From the NCBI RefSeq assembly GCF_918698005.1, contig NZ_CAKKLJ010000003.1, positions 1 to 64,000 of the forward strand: a stretch of 64,000 nucleotides of DNA, given 5' to 3'. The DNA comes from Microbacterium sp. Bi121 (lineage in GTDB: Bacteria > Actinomycetota > Actinomycetes > Actinomycetales > Microbacteriaceae). The notes under the pieces were generated by a model that did no database searches, was not told the origin of the DNA, and saw only the letters and a list, made by a program, of their open reading frames with translations. A program made the position numbers and the translations under genes. Numbering within the stretch: the first letter of the stretch is position 1; each line of letters starts with the position of its first letter. Shown here piece after piece: positions 36,657 through 45,024 of the stretch.

Positions 36657-36692
36657 CCTGCACGACGCCGTCCTCGTCGGCCGCCGTGCAGG
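36657..36692. terminator. candidate bidirectional terminator hairpin
   Basis: CCTGCACG (36657-36664) pairs with CGTGCAGG (36685-36692), and GC-rich loop bases can extend the stem. It lies in the 100-bp gap between the convergent small membrane protein and the NmrA-like reductase. Confidence 0.4.
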
Positions 36693-36715
36693 AGTCGTGC
36701 GCGTGCGGGATGCGA

Positions 36716-37474
36716 CTACTTCCGCGGAGGGTTCAGCGGCAGCCACTCTTCGAGGCTGGTCGTGAAGATCTGCGCCCCCTCGATCGGGATGAGGGTGCGC
36801 TCCTCGATCTTCGCTCCGTAGTACGGCGCATCGTCGTCGCGAACGACGGTGCGAGGGTCGCCGCGGAACGTCAGACCGCGGCGGATGAACTCATCCATGC
36901 CGAACGCCTCCGGCCCGGCGATCTCGACGTCACCGAGCGGGGCGTCGCCCGAAGCCGCGCGCGCCACTGCGGTCGCGACGTCTTCAGCGGCGATCGGCTG
37001 GATGAGTGCGCCAGGCAGACGCACCGTGTCACCGTCCGTGGAGACGTCGGCGATGCTGCCGATGAACTCGAAGAACTGTGTGGCGTGCACGAGCGAGTAG
37101 CCGATGCCCGATTCGCGGATGAGCTTCTCCTGCGCGACCTTGGCCGCGAAGTAGGGGATGCTCTGCGGCCGGTTGGTGCCGACGATCGTGAGCGCGACGT
37201 GGTGATCGATGCCGGCAGCGGACTCGGCCTCGAGCAGGTTCCGTGTCGAGGTGGTGAAGAACTCCAGCACGTCCGCGGGTGCGAACGACGGCGAGTTCGA
37301 GACGTCGACGACGGTGCTCGCTCCTTCCAGAGCTTCGGCGAGGCCCTCTCCAGTCACGCTGTCGACCCCCGTGTTGGGCGAGGCGGCTACGGCCTCATGA
37401 CCGTGTGCGGTCAGCTTCGCGACCACCTTGGAGCCGATGAGGCCAGTGCCTCCGATGACGACGATCTTTGCCAT
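36716..37474 (-). CDS. NAD(P)-binding NmrA-like/atypical SDR, paralogue 1
   Basis: A 252-residue Rossmann protein with the nucleotide loop IVVIGGTGLIGSKVV, the conserved HHVALTIVGTNR and the YSLVHATQFFEFIGSI block. It is clearly a paralogue of the next protein upstream (37520-38314), sharing these blocks nearly word for word. Genes of this epimerase/reductase type (the COG0702 branch of the COE group) are the usual partners of ECF41 sigma factors, one of which is encoded divergently at 38462. It probably forms an operon with its paralogue, 45 bases apart, driven by the promoter at 38364-38390. The substrate is unknown. Confidence 0.82.
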   Translation of the reverse strand: MAKIVVIGGTGLIGSKVVAKLTAHGHEAVAASPNTGVDSVTGEGLAEALEGASTVVDVSNSPSFAPADVLEFFTTSTRNLLEAESAAGIDHHVALTIVGTNRPQSIPYFAAKVAQEKLIRESGIGYSLVHATQFFEFIGSIADVSTDGDTVRLPGALIQPIAAEDVATAVARAASGDAPLGDVEIAGPEAFGMDEFIRRGLTFRGDPRTVVRDDDAPYYGAKIEERTLIPIEGAQIFTTSLEEWLPLNPPRK

Positions 37475-37519
37475 GTCCGTGCCTTTCTGATTGGAGGGTG
37501 CCTTCGTGGCATCCGCCAG

Positions 37520-38314
37520 CTATGACAGGAGCGAGTCGCCGGATGTGACAGGCGCCACTCCATACTCGTTTCCCACCCGCCAGTCGTGGTACCTCGTCGG
37601 TGCGATCGTCGCCGTGGCCTCGGGCAGGAGGTCGCGCTGCGCGATACGAGCCCCGAAGTACGTGCCGAGCGGATCGGGAACGACCTCGCGGTCGTCCTCG
37701 CGATAGCGCAGATCGATCCTGGCCAACTCGCCGAGGCTGAAGACCTCGGGGCCGCCGAACTCCACCGTGCCGTACAGCGGTTCGGCGAGAGCCGTCTGCG
37801 CGACGGCGGCAGCCACATCCTGGGCGGCCATCGGCTGGATGAGAACGTCAGCCACCCGGACGACCCCGCTGCGCACGGCGTGAGCCGTGATGTGCCGGAT
37901 GAACTCGAAGAACTGCGTGGCGTGCACCAACGAGTACGGTCGCTGGGATGCCGAGATGAGGCGCTCCTGCTGCTCCTTGGCGATGAAGTAGCCGCCCTCG
38001 GCGCGCGCGAGCCGGTCGGTGCCGACCACCGACAGTGCGACATGGTGACGCACGCCTGCGGCTTCACCGTAGCTGAGCAGATTCATTGTCGAGGTGTAGA
38101 AGAACTCTCGAGCGGCGGCCTCGTCTATGTACGACGAGTTGGAGACGTCGACGAGCACCTCAGCGCCGTCCAGCGCGGCCTCGAGCCCCTCCGCCGTGTA
38201 GGAGTTGACACCCGTCGCGCGCGCGGCGACGACGACGTCGTGACCGGCCGATTGCAGGGTTCGCACGAGCCGGGTGCCGATGAGGCCGGTGCCGCCGATG
38301 ACTGTGATTCTCAT
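37520..38314 (-). CDS. NAD(P)-binding NmrA-like/atypical SDR, paralogue 2
   Basis: A 264-residue Rossmann protein beginning MRITVIGGTGLIGTRLVRTL, with HHVALSVVGTDRL and YSLVHATQFFEFIRHI. It belongs to the oxidoreductase/epimerase group that accompanies ECF41 sigma factors. It is divergent from the sigma gene, and its upstream region contains a mirror image of the candidate ECF41 promoter found in front of the sigma gene. It is therefore a likely direct target of that sigma factor. The two paralogues probably arose by local duplication. Confidence 0.84.
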   Translation of the reverse strand: MRITVIGGTGLIGTRLVRTLQSAGHDVVVAARATGVNSYTAEGLEAALDGAEVLVDVSNSSYIDEAAAREFFYTSTMNLLSYGEAAGVRHHVALSVVGTDRLARAEGGYFIAKEQQERLISASQRPYSLVHATQFFEFIRHITAHAVRSGVVRVADVLIQPMAAQDVAAAVAQTALAEPLYGTVEFGGPEVFSLGELARIDLRYREDDREVVPDPLGTYFGARIAQRDLLPEATATIAPTRYHDWRVGNEYGVAPVTSGDSLLS

Positions 38315-38363
38315 GTCGCTCCTTCGGTATGTCGGGGCGACCGATACGCGCCCGTACCCGTAA

Positions 38364-38390
38364 GACCGGACAGTCGGCCTCGTTGTGACA
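38364..38390 (-). promoter_or_regulatory. candidate ECF41 promoter for the NmrA-like pair
   Basis: Read on the minus strand: TGTCACA, 16 bases, then GGTC. The -35 is identical to, and the spacing the same as, the published ECF41 promoter (TGTCACA-N16-CGTC), with one difference in the -10. It lies 50 bases before the start of paralogue 2. Confidence 0.7.
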
Positions 38391-38396
38391 CCTCCT

Positions 38397-38423
38397 TGTC
38401 ACAGAACTTCCCGCTACCCGGTC
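38397..38423 (+). promoter_or_regulatory. candidate ECF41 autoregulatory promoter
   Basis: On the plus strand: TGTCACA (38397-38403), exactly 16 bases, GGTC (38420-38423). This is the same sequence and spacing as the minus-strand copy, whose -35 element begins six bases away. It would start transcription about 30 bases before the sigma gene. Confidence 0.7.
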
Positions 38424-38461
38424 ATGTCTTGAGGAGACCCTTGCGGTGAGAGGCTGGCGGC

Positions 38462-39364
38462 ATGACGGTGACGAACGATTCAGGATCCACGACGGACCTC
38501 GGCGATGCGATGGACGTGTTCACGTCACAGCGACGACGTCTGTTCGGTATCGCCTATCGGATGCTGGGCAGCGTGGCCGATGCGGAGGACATCCTCCAGG
38601 ACACCTGGATCCGCTGGCAGAACACCGACAGGGCGGAGGTCCATGAGCCTGCCGCGTTCCTCGCGACGATCACCACGAGGCTCTCGATCAACGTGCTGCA
38701 GTCCGCCCATGTGAAGCGGGAGACGTACATCGGGCCCTGGCTTCCCGAGCCGGTGAACACCGAAGACGATCCGGCCCTCGGCGCGGAGCGCGGCGAGGCG
38801 CTGGAGTTCGCGATCCTGCTGACCTTGGAGAAGCTGACGCCGACGGAGCGGGCCGCGTACATCCTGCGCGAAGCATTCGACTACCCGTATTCGCGGATAG
38901 CCGAAGTGATCTCCTCCACGGTCGTCAGCGCCAGGCAGCTGGTCAGCAGAGCGCGCTCACACCTGGAATCCGCCCGCCACGCGACGGTGGAGCCGTCGGC
39001 GCAGCGGCGGCTCCTCGAGGCCTTCCTCACCGCAGCGCAGAAGGGCGACGCCCAGGAATTGGAGACCCTCTTCGCCGCCGATGTCGTGAGCTACTCGGAC
39101 GGCAACGGAGTCAAGCTCGCCGCGCGGATCCCCGTGATCGGTCGGGGTCGGGTGGCGAAGTTCGTCGCCGCATTCGCACACCACTTCTGGACGGGCAAGT
39201 CGATCGGCTGGGTCGAGGTGAACGGTCAGCCGGCGGCGACGCTGACAGAGGACGGGACCGTCACGACCATGGTCGCCCTCACAGCGTCGAGCGAAGGAAT
39301 CCTCCAGCTCCTCTGGGTGATGAGTCCACCCAAGCTGCATCACGTCACCGCGGTCACCGCATGA
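38462..39364 (+). CDS. ECF41-type RNA polymerase sigma factor (SigJ-like)
   Basis: A 300-residue extracytoplasmic-function sigma factor. Sigma region 2 spans about residues 16-85 (RLFGIAYRMLGSVADAEDILQDTWIRW) and region 4 about 112-170 (LTPTERAAYILREAFDYPYSRIAEVI). A SnoaL-like C-terminal extension of about 120 residues replaces an anti-sigma factor. The linker has the family signature WLPEP (93-97), and the extension has SDGNGVK (212-218), a variant of the DGGGK motif that in other ECF41 proteins controls activity. The gene is divergent from two NmrA-like partners and shares a mirrored promoter with them, so it likely activates itself and them. Confidence 0.92.
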   Translation: MTVTNDSGSTTDLGDAMDVFTSQRRRLFGIAYRMLGSVADAEDILQDTWIRWQNTDRAEVHEPAAFLATITTRLSINVLQSAHVKRETYIGPWLPEPVNTEDDPALGAERGEALEFAILLTLEKLTPTERAAYILREAFDYPYSRIAEVISSTVVSARQLVSRARSHLESARHATVEPSAQRRLLEAFLTAAQKGDAQELETLFAADVVSYSDGNGVKLAARIPVIGRGRVAKFVAAFAHHFWTGKSIGWVEVNGQPAATLTEDGTVTTMVALTASSEGILQLLWVMSPPKLHHVTAVTA

Positions 39365-39762
39365 CCCGAGGGAAGCATCCGGCGGGGGCGCGCCGGAGAG
39401 GTCGTCGCGCGCCCGATACAGCCACGATGCAGGCACTGGCCGGCGCTCTGCGCACTGTCGATGAGGCGTCCCTGCGCGCGCTCCTGCATCCGGACGTGAT
39501 TCTGATCATCGACAGCGGAGGCGCGCTGCCGTCGGCGTCTTCCCCGATCGAGGGCGACACCGCCGCGGCATCCGCGCTCGCCGCACTGCTCACGCCCGAC
39601 ACTTCGATCAGTCTCGCGGCGATCAACGGCGCTCCGGGCCTGATCTTCACTCGAGGAGATGTCGTCGTGACCGCTGTCACCGCAGAGATGACCTCGACAG
39701 GTCTTTCCAGCGTCTGGGTCGTCTGCAACCCGACGAAGCTGGAGCACTGGAATCGGCGGTGA
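39361..39762 (+). CDS. stand-alone SnoaL-like protein resembling the ECF41 C-terminal domain
   Basis: A 133-residue NTF2/SnoaL-type protein: ATMQALAGALRTVDEASLRALLHPDVILIIDSGG at the start, then INGAPGLIFTRGDVV and the ending SSVWVVCNPTKLEHWNR. The ending closely matches that of the SnoaL-like tails of SigJ/ECF41 sigma factors, including the NPxKL-W motif. Its ATG overlaps the sigma gene stop (ATGA). It may bind the same ligand as the sigma extension or compete with it, acting as a modulator in trans; that is inference. Confidence 0.75.
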   Translation: MTRGKHPAGARRRGRRAPDTATMQALAGALRTVDEASLRALLHPDVILIIDSGGALPSASSPIEGDTAAASALAALLTPDTSISLAAINGAPGLIFTRGDVVVTAVTAEMTSTGLSSVWVVCNPTKLEHWNRR

Positions 39763-39797
39763 GCGCGGCACCGCATCCGGCCTGAGCCTGCGCAGCT

Positions 39798-40748
39798 TCA
39801 GACGAACCGGATGGTCTGCTGCAGGCGCGTGCGCACGTCGAACAGCTCGTTGCCGCCGATGTCGCGCGCGCCGGGGACGCCCTGACGCAGCACCATGCCG
39901 AGCGCGCTTCGGCGCACGACGACGACAGGGATGCCGCGGACTTTGCCGAGAGTGACCACGGCCTGGTCGAGATCGTCGTCCGGAAGCACGAGGATCGCGC
40001 CGCCGAAGCGGACTTTCGCGGTGCGCGCGACCACGCGCATTCGGGCGAGCAGGGTGGCGACCGGCGCTCGCCCGTCGAGGTTCCGACCGATGATCTCGCC
40101 ACGGCGGAAGCGCGCCGTCTCGGCGAAGTCCTCCGACATGACTCCATACAGGCCCGACGGGCTGAGCACGACATGGTCGAGCTTGTCGGCGTCTGCGGAC
40201 CGCGTGGGGCCCGAGCTCGTCGCGACGTCGTGCCAGACGGTGAAGCCCATGCCCAGGTCGGAGACGGTGCTCGCGGTCGCCTCTTCGGCGAGAGCATCCG
40301 CCAGCAGGCGTCGGATCTCCAGCGGGGCCGAGCGCACGAGCGCCGGATCGTACGGATCGGGAAGCTCGACCCCATGGCCGGCCCATTCGCGCATGAGGGA
40401 GAGGTACCGTTCGCGGCGCCAGCCGCCGGGGTGTCCGTATGTGCGAGCCTTCGGGCGGGTGTCGGCGCGGGGTGCGGGCGGTCGCCAACCGCTCCAGTGC
40501 TGCTGGGTCGTGGTCGTATTGGACGCCGCGGCGAAGCCATGCCCGCGATCGTAGGCGGCACGCGCCTCAGCGGTGCCCACGAGTTCCCACGCGCGCTGAA
40601 CCTGGATGAACGCGGCGGCGTCACCGCCGGCATCCGGATGGGTCTGGCGGAGCCGGAGCCGGAATGCGCGCTTGATCTCGTCGTCCGTCGCCGTCGGGTC
40701 GACGCCGAGCACCTCGTAGGCGGAGGCGGAGAGCGGGCTGTCGAACAT
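39798..40748 (-). CDS. J-domain protein with a C-terminal NERD-like region
   Basis: A 316-residue protein. Residues 9-70 form a J domain with the obligatory HPD tripeptide (TDDEIKRAFRLRLRQTHPDAGGD, His37-Asp39), which stimulates a DnaK-type ATPase. A Trp/Pro-rich linker and a middle helical part follow. The last 130 residues (KLDHVVLSPSGLYGVMSEDF ... ILVLPDDDLDQAVVTLGKVRG) resemble the NERD nuclease-related fold, although the usual catalytic lysine segment after the strand is not obvious. It overlaps pnuC by one base. Its client is unknown. Confidence 0.78.
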   Translation of the reverse strand: MFDSPLSASAYEVLGVDPTATDDEIKRAFRLRLRQTHPDAGGDAAAFIQVQRAWELVGTAEARAAYDRGHGFAAASNTTTTQQHWSGWRPPAPRADTRPKARTYGHPGGWRRERYLSLMREWAGHGVELPDPYDPALVRSAPLEIRRLLADALAEEATASTVSDLGMGFTVWHDVATSSGPTRSADADKLDHVVLSPSGLYGVMSEDFAETARFRRGEIIGRNLDGRAPVATLLARMRVVARTAKVRFGGAILVLPDDDLDQAVVTLGKVRGIPVVVVRRSALGMVLRQGVPGARDIGGNELFDVRTRLQQTIRFV

Positions 40749-41464
40749 CAGTCCCCATTATCGTCCGCACCGGCTATGCGCGGGTCGGGCATGATCGTCT
40801 CGATGTGCGGCTTGGCGTTCGCCTGCGCGCGCCACCAGACGACGAAGCCGACGGCGGTGAAGGCCCCGTAGAAGACGTACATGAACCCGGTGGCGTAGTA
40901 CCCGGCGCTGAACAGGAGGGGAACGCCGACGACGTCGACGGCGATCCAGATCAGCCAGAACTCCGTCCAGCCCTTGGCCATGCCGTACGTGGCCAGGAGC
41001 GACCCGACGAACGTCCAGGCATCGGCCCACACCGGTTCGTACGAGCCGAGCAGTCGGAACAGGGGAGTGAGCGCGATCGTGCCGATCACGAGGACGAGTA
41101 CGAGACCGATCCGTGCGGGGTTCGACGCCCAGCGCGGAGTCACCTGACCGGTGCCGGATGCTGCGTGTCGCCAGCGATTCCAGCCGTAGACGGCGACGGC
41201 GATGAACATCACCTGACGTCCGGCCTGGCCGAGCAGGTTCGGCAAGTCGTGCTCCGGGCTGAGGATGCTGCCGAGGAACACCGTGAGCAGCAGCAGGTTG
41301 CCGACGATGCCGACGGGCCACGCCCAGACCTTGCGGCGCATGCCGCCGAGCGCGCTGGCGAGTCCGAAGACGTTGCCGACGACTTCGCGGATCAGGAGTG
41401 TCTGCCCGCCCGGCAGCATCCACTGCGAATTGAAGGCGTCGACCAGCCAGCGCAGGACGTCCAT
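40748..41464 (-). CDS. pnuC: nicotinamide riboside transporter PnuC
   Basis: A 238-residue membrane protein with about seven helices. PnuC features are visible: EVVGNVFGLASALGGMRRKVWAWPVGIVGNLLL near the N terminus, YGWNRWRHA, and the WIAVDVVGVPLLFSAGYYATGFMYVFYGAFTAVGF block with the conserved aromatic and Asn/Asp positions of the vitamin-binding pore. It imports nicotinamide riboside for NAD synthesis by facilitated diffusion. I chose the ATG at 41464, nine bases from the DUF808 stop, so the three minus-strand genes form a compact group. No riboswitch is evident. Confidence 0.86.
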   Translation of the reverse strand: MDVLRWLVDAFNSQWMLPGGQTLLIREVVGNVFGLASALGGMRRKVWAWPVGIVGNLLLLTVFLGSILSPEHDLPNLLGQAGRQVMFIAVAVYGWNRWRHAASGTGQVTPRWASNPARIGLVLVLVIGTIALTPLFRLLGSYEPVWADAWTFVGSLLATYGMAKGWTEFWLIWIAVDVVGVPLLFSAGYYATGFMYVFYGAFTAVGFVVWWRAQANAKPHIETIMPDPRIAGADDNGD

Positions 41465-41472
41465 CGGGGCGT

Positions 41473-42390
41473 TCAGTGGGCTGCGTTGACCGGCGACTCG
41501 CCGCCCTCGGTGAACGAGGGCTTCTTGCCCAGCATCCAACCGATCAGCATGACGACGCCGACGACGATCAGCCCGACCACGAGCCCGGCGACGGCCGAGA
41601 CGAAGGTCTCGCCGATCCACGCGATGACGGCGCCGGCCGGCTCCAAGAACCCGTGGATCCCGTGCAGCATGTCGCTGAAGAAGTGCAGCCCGACCTCGCC
41701 GAGGTTCGCGAGCAGCAGGTGACCTCCGACCCAGAGCATCGCCACCGTTCCGACCACGCTGATCACGCGGAACACGGCGGGCATCGACCTGACGATCCGC
41801 GTGCCGGTGTGGCGCACGCGCGAGGACGAGCTCTTGGCCATCTTCAGCCCGATGTCGTCGATCTTCACCAGAAGTGCGACAGCGCCGTAGACGAGACCCG
41901 TCATCACGAGCGCGATCACCGCCAGGATGACCAGCGTCATCCAGATGCTCAGCCCGGCCTCGAGGTTCGCCAGTGAGATGAGCATGATCTCCGTCGACAG
42001 GATCAGGTCGGTGCGGATCGCGCCCCACACGAGTTTGTTCTCGTTGCGCGCGCCCTCGCCCTCATGGCCGTGATGGAATCCGAACCACTCCAGCACCTTC
42101 TCCGCGCCCTCGAAGCACAGGTACGTGCCACCGATGATCAGCAGGAACGGCAGAACCCACGGCGCGAATGCGGTCAGCAGCAGTGCGATCGGGATGATGA
42201 TGAGGAACTTGTTCGCCAGCGATCCGAGCATGATCTTCAGGACGACGGGCAGCTCCCGGGCCGGCGAGATGCCCTGCACGTACTGCGGAGTGACGGCGGC
42301 GTCGTCGATCACGACACCGGCCGATTTCGCCGACGCCTTCAGCGCCGCGCTCAGGATGTCGTCGACGACAGCGAGCAGACCAACAGACAT
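41473..42390 (-). CDS. DUF808 family membrane protein (YedI-like)
   Basis: A 305-residue protein matching DUF808: MSVGLLAVVDDILSAALKASAKSAGVVIDDAAVTPQYVQG at the N terminus, the conserved GGTYLCFEGAEKVLEWF, ENKLVWGAIRTDLILSTEIMLISL, and several membrane helices to the C terminus. The ATG at 42390 has AGGGGGA upstream; a longer frame to 42420 lacks a site. Function in the family is unknown. Confidence 0.86.
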   Translation of the reverse strand: MSVGLLAVVDDILSAALKASAKSAGVVIDDAAVTPQYVQGISPARELPVVLKIMLGSLANKFLIIIPIALLLTAFAPWVLPFLLIIGGTYLCFEGAEKVLEWFGFHHGHEGEGARNENKLVWGAIRTDLILSTEIMLISLANLEAGLSIWMTLVILAVIALVMTGLVYGAVALLVKIDDIGLKMAKSSSSRVRHTGTRIVRSMPAVFRVISVVGTVAMLWVGGHLLLANLGEVGLHFFSDMLHGIHGFLEPAGAVIAWIGETFVSAVAGLVVGLIVVGVVMLIGWMLGKKPSFTEGGESPVNAAH

Positions 42391-42451
42391 GCGTCCCCCT
42401 GTGAGGTGTGCAGGGACCAACCCTGTTCAGGAAAGCAAGACTACTGCCCGC

Positions 42452-43279
42452 TTACCGTCGTCCGGTGAACCGGTCCATCGACGAGTACACCTTGAACACG
42501 TTCCGGGCCAGGAAGTCCCACGTCGCCGTCGGCAGCACGCCGCGAAGCGCCATCGACAGCTTCACGGTCCACGGACGCAGCACCATCGGCGTCCCGCGCA
42601 GCATTCCGTCCCAGGCGGCGGCGGTCGCCGATCGAGGCGTGAGGATCGGTGTGAGCAGCGGACCCCGCGCCCCCTCGAACATTCCCGTCGAGACGTAGCT
42701 CGGGCAGAACGTCGTCACCGCGATGTGCCGGTGGCCGTGCGCCTTCAGCTCGAGACGGACGGACTCGCTCCAGCCGATCATCGCCCACTTGGATGCCGCG
42801 TACACGCTCATGTGCGGATTCGCGAGGGTTCCGGCGGCGGATGCGATGTTCAGGATGCGCTTCGGGCGGGACGTGTCGGCGATCATGTCGGGCAGCACTT
42901 CGCGCGTCAACCACATCGCCGCGAGAGAGTTGATCCGCATGGTCAGTTCGATGTCGCGCTGCGGGTCGTGCTCCCAGAACGGCGTGCCGCGAACGATTCC
43001 GGCGTTGTTGATGACGACGTCGGGTGAGCCCAGGTCGGCGCGCACGCGCTGGATGCCGGCGGCGATGTCCTCGCGCTGCGACACGTCGACGCGGTAGGCG
43101 CGCACGTCGACGCCCGAGCGCGAGAGGTCCGTGGCCAGAGCGGTCGCGGCATCCTCGTCGATGTCCCACAGCGCGACGGCGCGTGCGTTCGCAGCGACTG
43201 CCCTCCGGGCGTACAGCTCACCCATGCCTCGTGCGGCGCCGGTGATGAGGACGAGAGCGTCAGTGATCGGGTTCTCCAT
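42452..43279 (-). CDS. short-chain dehydrogenase/reductase
   Basis: A 275-residue classical SDR. Cofactor loop ITGAARGMGELYARR (TGxxxGxG), NNAG motif VVINNAGIV, catalytic Ser in ILNIASAAG and the YxxxK pair in VYAASKWAMIG are all in place. An Asp at the end of the second strand (ALWDIDE) suggests NAD preference. Substrate unknown. A strong hairpin separates it from the cupin gene upstream. Confidence 0.87.
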   Translation of the reverse strand: MENPITDALVLITGAARGMGELYARRAVAANARAVALWDIDEDAATALATDLSRSGVDVRAYRVDVSQREDIAAGIQRVRADLGSPDVVINNAGIVRGTPFWEHDPQRDIELTMRINSLAAMWLTREVLPDMIADTSRPKRILNIASAAGTLANPHMSVYAASKWAMIGWSESVRLELKAHGHRHIAVTTFCPSYVSTGMFEGARGPLLTPILTPRSATAAAWDGMLRGTPMVLRPWTVKLSMALRGVLPTATWDFLARNVFKVYSSMDRFTGRR

Positions 43280-43333
43280 ATCGCCACGCTATGCGTTCGC
43301 GTCAGCGGCCCTCACGATCTTGTGCATCATCGA

Positions 43334-43394
43334 CATGCGGTATCGACTTCGTCGGTTCTGAGCGCCCGAAACCGACGAAACCGATACGGCATGC
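43334..43394. terminator. hairpin downstream of the cupin gene
   Basis: TTCGTCGGTT (43348-43357) pairs with AACCGACGAA (43370-43379), and the outer arms GTATCG (43340-43345) and CGATAC (43382-43387) extend the stem. It follows the cupin stop on the minus strand and probably ends that transcript before the SDR gene. Confidence 0.6.
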
Positions 43395-43400
43395 GTGCGT

Positions 43401-43769
43401 TCATCGGGCCGGAGAGCGGATGCCGAGACCGGGCTTGCGGGTATGCACGGAGAAGTACCTGAGCCCGTCGTCCCCGGCGACGAATCTGCGGTGCGACCGG
43501 GGAGGCAGCCAGACGATCCCGCCCGCCTCGAGCGCGATCGACTCGGCTGCGGTCTCGAGCGTCCCCGAACCGCTGACGACCACGATCAGCACGTCCAGCT
43601 CCGGTCCGATGTGCGCCCGGATCTCATCGCCCGCCGGCAGCACGATCACGTTCGCGTCGAGTCCGCGTTCCGATGGTTCGAGTCTCCACACCGATCCGGC
43701 CTCGGGGCCCGATGCTCTGAAGGCATCGCCGACGAGGCGCGGCACGTCGCCAGAGGCCTCGGCGTCCAT
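43401..43769 (-). CDS. cupin-domain protein
   Basis: A 122-residue single-domain cupin. The two half-motifs are visible as [29 protein letters not shown] and [17 protein letters not shown]. Only some of the usual metal ligands (His-X-His) are present, so metal binding is uncertain. It is divergent from msrB; RBS GAGGAAC precedes the ATG. Confidence 0.78.
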   Translation of the reverse strand: MDAEASGDVPRLVGDAFRASGPEAGSVWRLEPSERGLDANVIVLPAGDEIRAHIGPELDVLIVVVSGSGTLETAAESIALEAGGIVWLPPRSHRRFVAGDDGLRYFSVHTRKPGLGIRSPAR

Positions 43770-43919
43770 GGTTCCTCCTCAGGTCGTTCGCGTTCTCTCC
43801 AGACTGGCACCCGCAGCCGCGAACTCACAGCGCGCTCCCAGCCCCGCGGGACCAAAACGGGCCCCTTCGCGGTTCTTCCCAGTGACGCCGCAGCCGGCGA
43901 CGTGAAAAGAGGAATGATC

Positions 43920-44402
43920 GTGACACAGGACTACAGCAGGACCCCCGAGTCGCTGAGCCGACTCACCGAGGCGCAGTACCGCGTCACACAGGAGGACGGC
44001 ACCGAGCCCGCCTTCCGCAATCGATACTGGGACAACCACGAAGCCGGGATCTATGTCGACGTCGTCTCCGGGCAGCCGCTGTTCGCGTCGACCGACAAGT
44101 TCGACAGCGGCACCGGATGGCCGAGTTTCACCAAGCCGATCGACGCGGACGCGGTCACGACGAAGACGGATCGCAAGCTCTGGATGCCGCGAACGGAAGT
44201 GCGCTCGGCCGGAGCCGACAGCCACCTCGGCCATCTCTTCCCCGACGGGCCGGAAGAAGCGGGCGGCATGCGCTACTGCATGAACTCCGCTGCGCTCCGC
44301 TTCGTTCCCGCCGACCGCCTCGATGAAGAGGGGTACGGTCAGTACCGCAGCCTCTTCGACGCCACCGATCTCGACGCCACCCCCAAGGAGAACGCATCAT
44401 GA
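43920..44402 (+). CDS. msrB: peptide-methionine (R)-S-oxide reductase
   Basis: A 160-residue MsrB with the substrate/catalytic blocks [21 protein letters not shown] and the catalytic Cys in [11 protein letters not shown]. It is the only cysteine, so the protein lacks both the zinc CxxC pairs and a resolving cysteine and must be recycled by another thiol. I chose the GTG at 43920 because AAGAGGA is then at the normal spacing; the ATG at 43914 would lie almost on top of it. It repairs methionine-R-sulfoxide and overlaps msrA (ATGA). Confidence 0.93.
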   Translation: MTQDYSRTPESLSRLTEAQYRVTQEDGTEPAFRNRYWDNHEAGIYVDVVSGQPLFASTDKFDSGTGWPSFTKPIDADAVTTKTDRKLWMPRTEVRSAGADSHLGHLFPDGPEEAGGMRYCMNSAALRFVPADRLDEEGYGQYRSLFDATDLDATPKENAS

Positions 44403-44941
44403 CCGACACCGGCACCATCACCAGAACACCGGGCACCGAGACCGCCGTCCTCGCCGGAGGGTGCTTCTGGGGCATGGAGGACCTCATCCGCCGCCAGCCA
44501 GGCGTGCTCGACACCCGCGTCGGCTACACCGGCGGCGAGAACGCCAACGCGACCTACCGCAACCACCCCGGTCACGCCGAGGCCGTCGAGATCGTGTTCG
44601 ACCCGACGAAGACGACGTACCGCGACATCCTGGCGTTCTTCTTCCAGATCCACGATCCGTCGACGCTGGACCGTCAGGGCAACGACGTCGGCTCGAGCTA
44701 CCGCTCGGCGATCTTCCCGCTGAGCTCCGAGCAGGAGCAGGTCGCCCGGGACACGATCGCCGACGTGGATGCCTCGGGCCTGTGGCCGGCGAAGGCCGTC
44801 ACCACGATCGAGCCCGAGGGACCGTTCTGGGAGGCCGAGCCCGAGCACCAGGACTACCTGCAGCGCATCCCCAACGGCTACACCTGCCACTTCCCGCGGG
44901 CCGGCTGGGTGCTGCCGAAGCGCGAAGCCGCAGCGACCTGA
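44399..44941 (+). CDS. msrA: peptide-methionine (S)-S-oxide reductase
   Basis: A 180-residue MsrA. The catalytic motif is [12 protein letters not shown], followed by [30 protein letters not shown] and [26 protein letters not shown], all diagnostic. A second Cys in [12 protein letters not shown] can serve as resolving residue. It is translationally coupled to msrB, so the two stereospecific repair enzymes are made together. A 65-bp hairpin element follows. Confidence 0.95.
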   Translation: MTDTGTITRTPGTETAVLAGGCFWGMEDLIRRQPGVLDTRVGYTGGENANATYRNHPGHAEAVEIVFDPTKTTYRDILAFFFQIHDPSTLDRQGNDVGSSYRSAIFPLSSEQEQVARDTIADVDASGLWPAKAVTTIEPEGPFWEAEPEHQDYLQRIPNGYTCHFPRAGWVLPKREAAAT

Positions 44942-44945
44942 GCTC

Positions 44946-45010
44946 GAGAAACCACTATCCGCTCGAGACACCACTGCACACGCGGTGTCTCGAGCGGCAG
45001 ATGATTTCTC
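44946..45010. repeat. 65-bp palindromic extragenic element, copy B
   Basis: Same length and layout as 9640-9704: GAGAAACCAC at the left end, GATTTCTC at the right, inner arms CTCGAGACACC and GGTGTCTCGAG forming an 11-bp perfect stem. It again lies between convergent genes (msrA and the FadR-type regulator). Confidence 0.72.
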
Positions 45011-45024
45011 GGTAGAAAGCCGGC

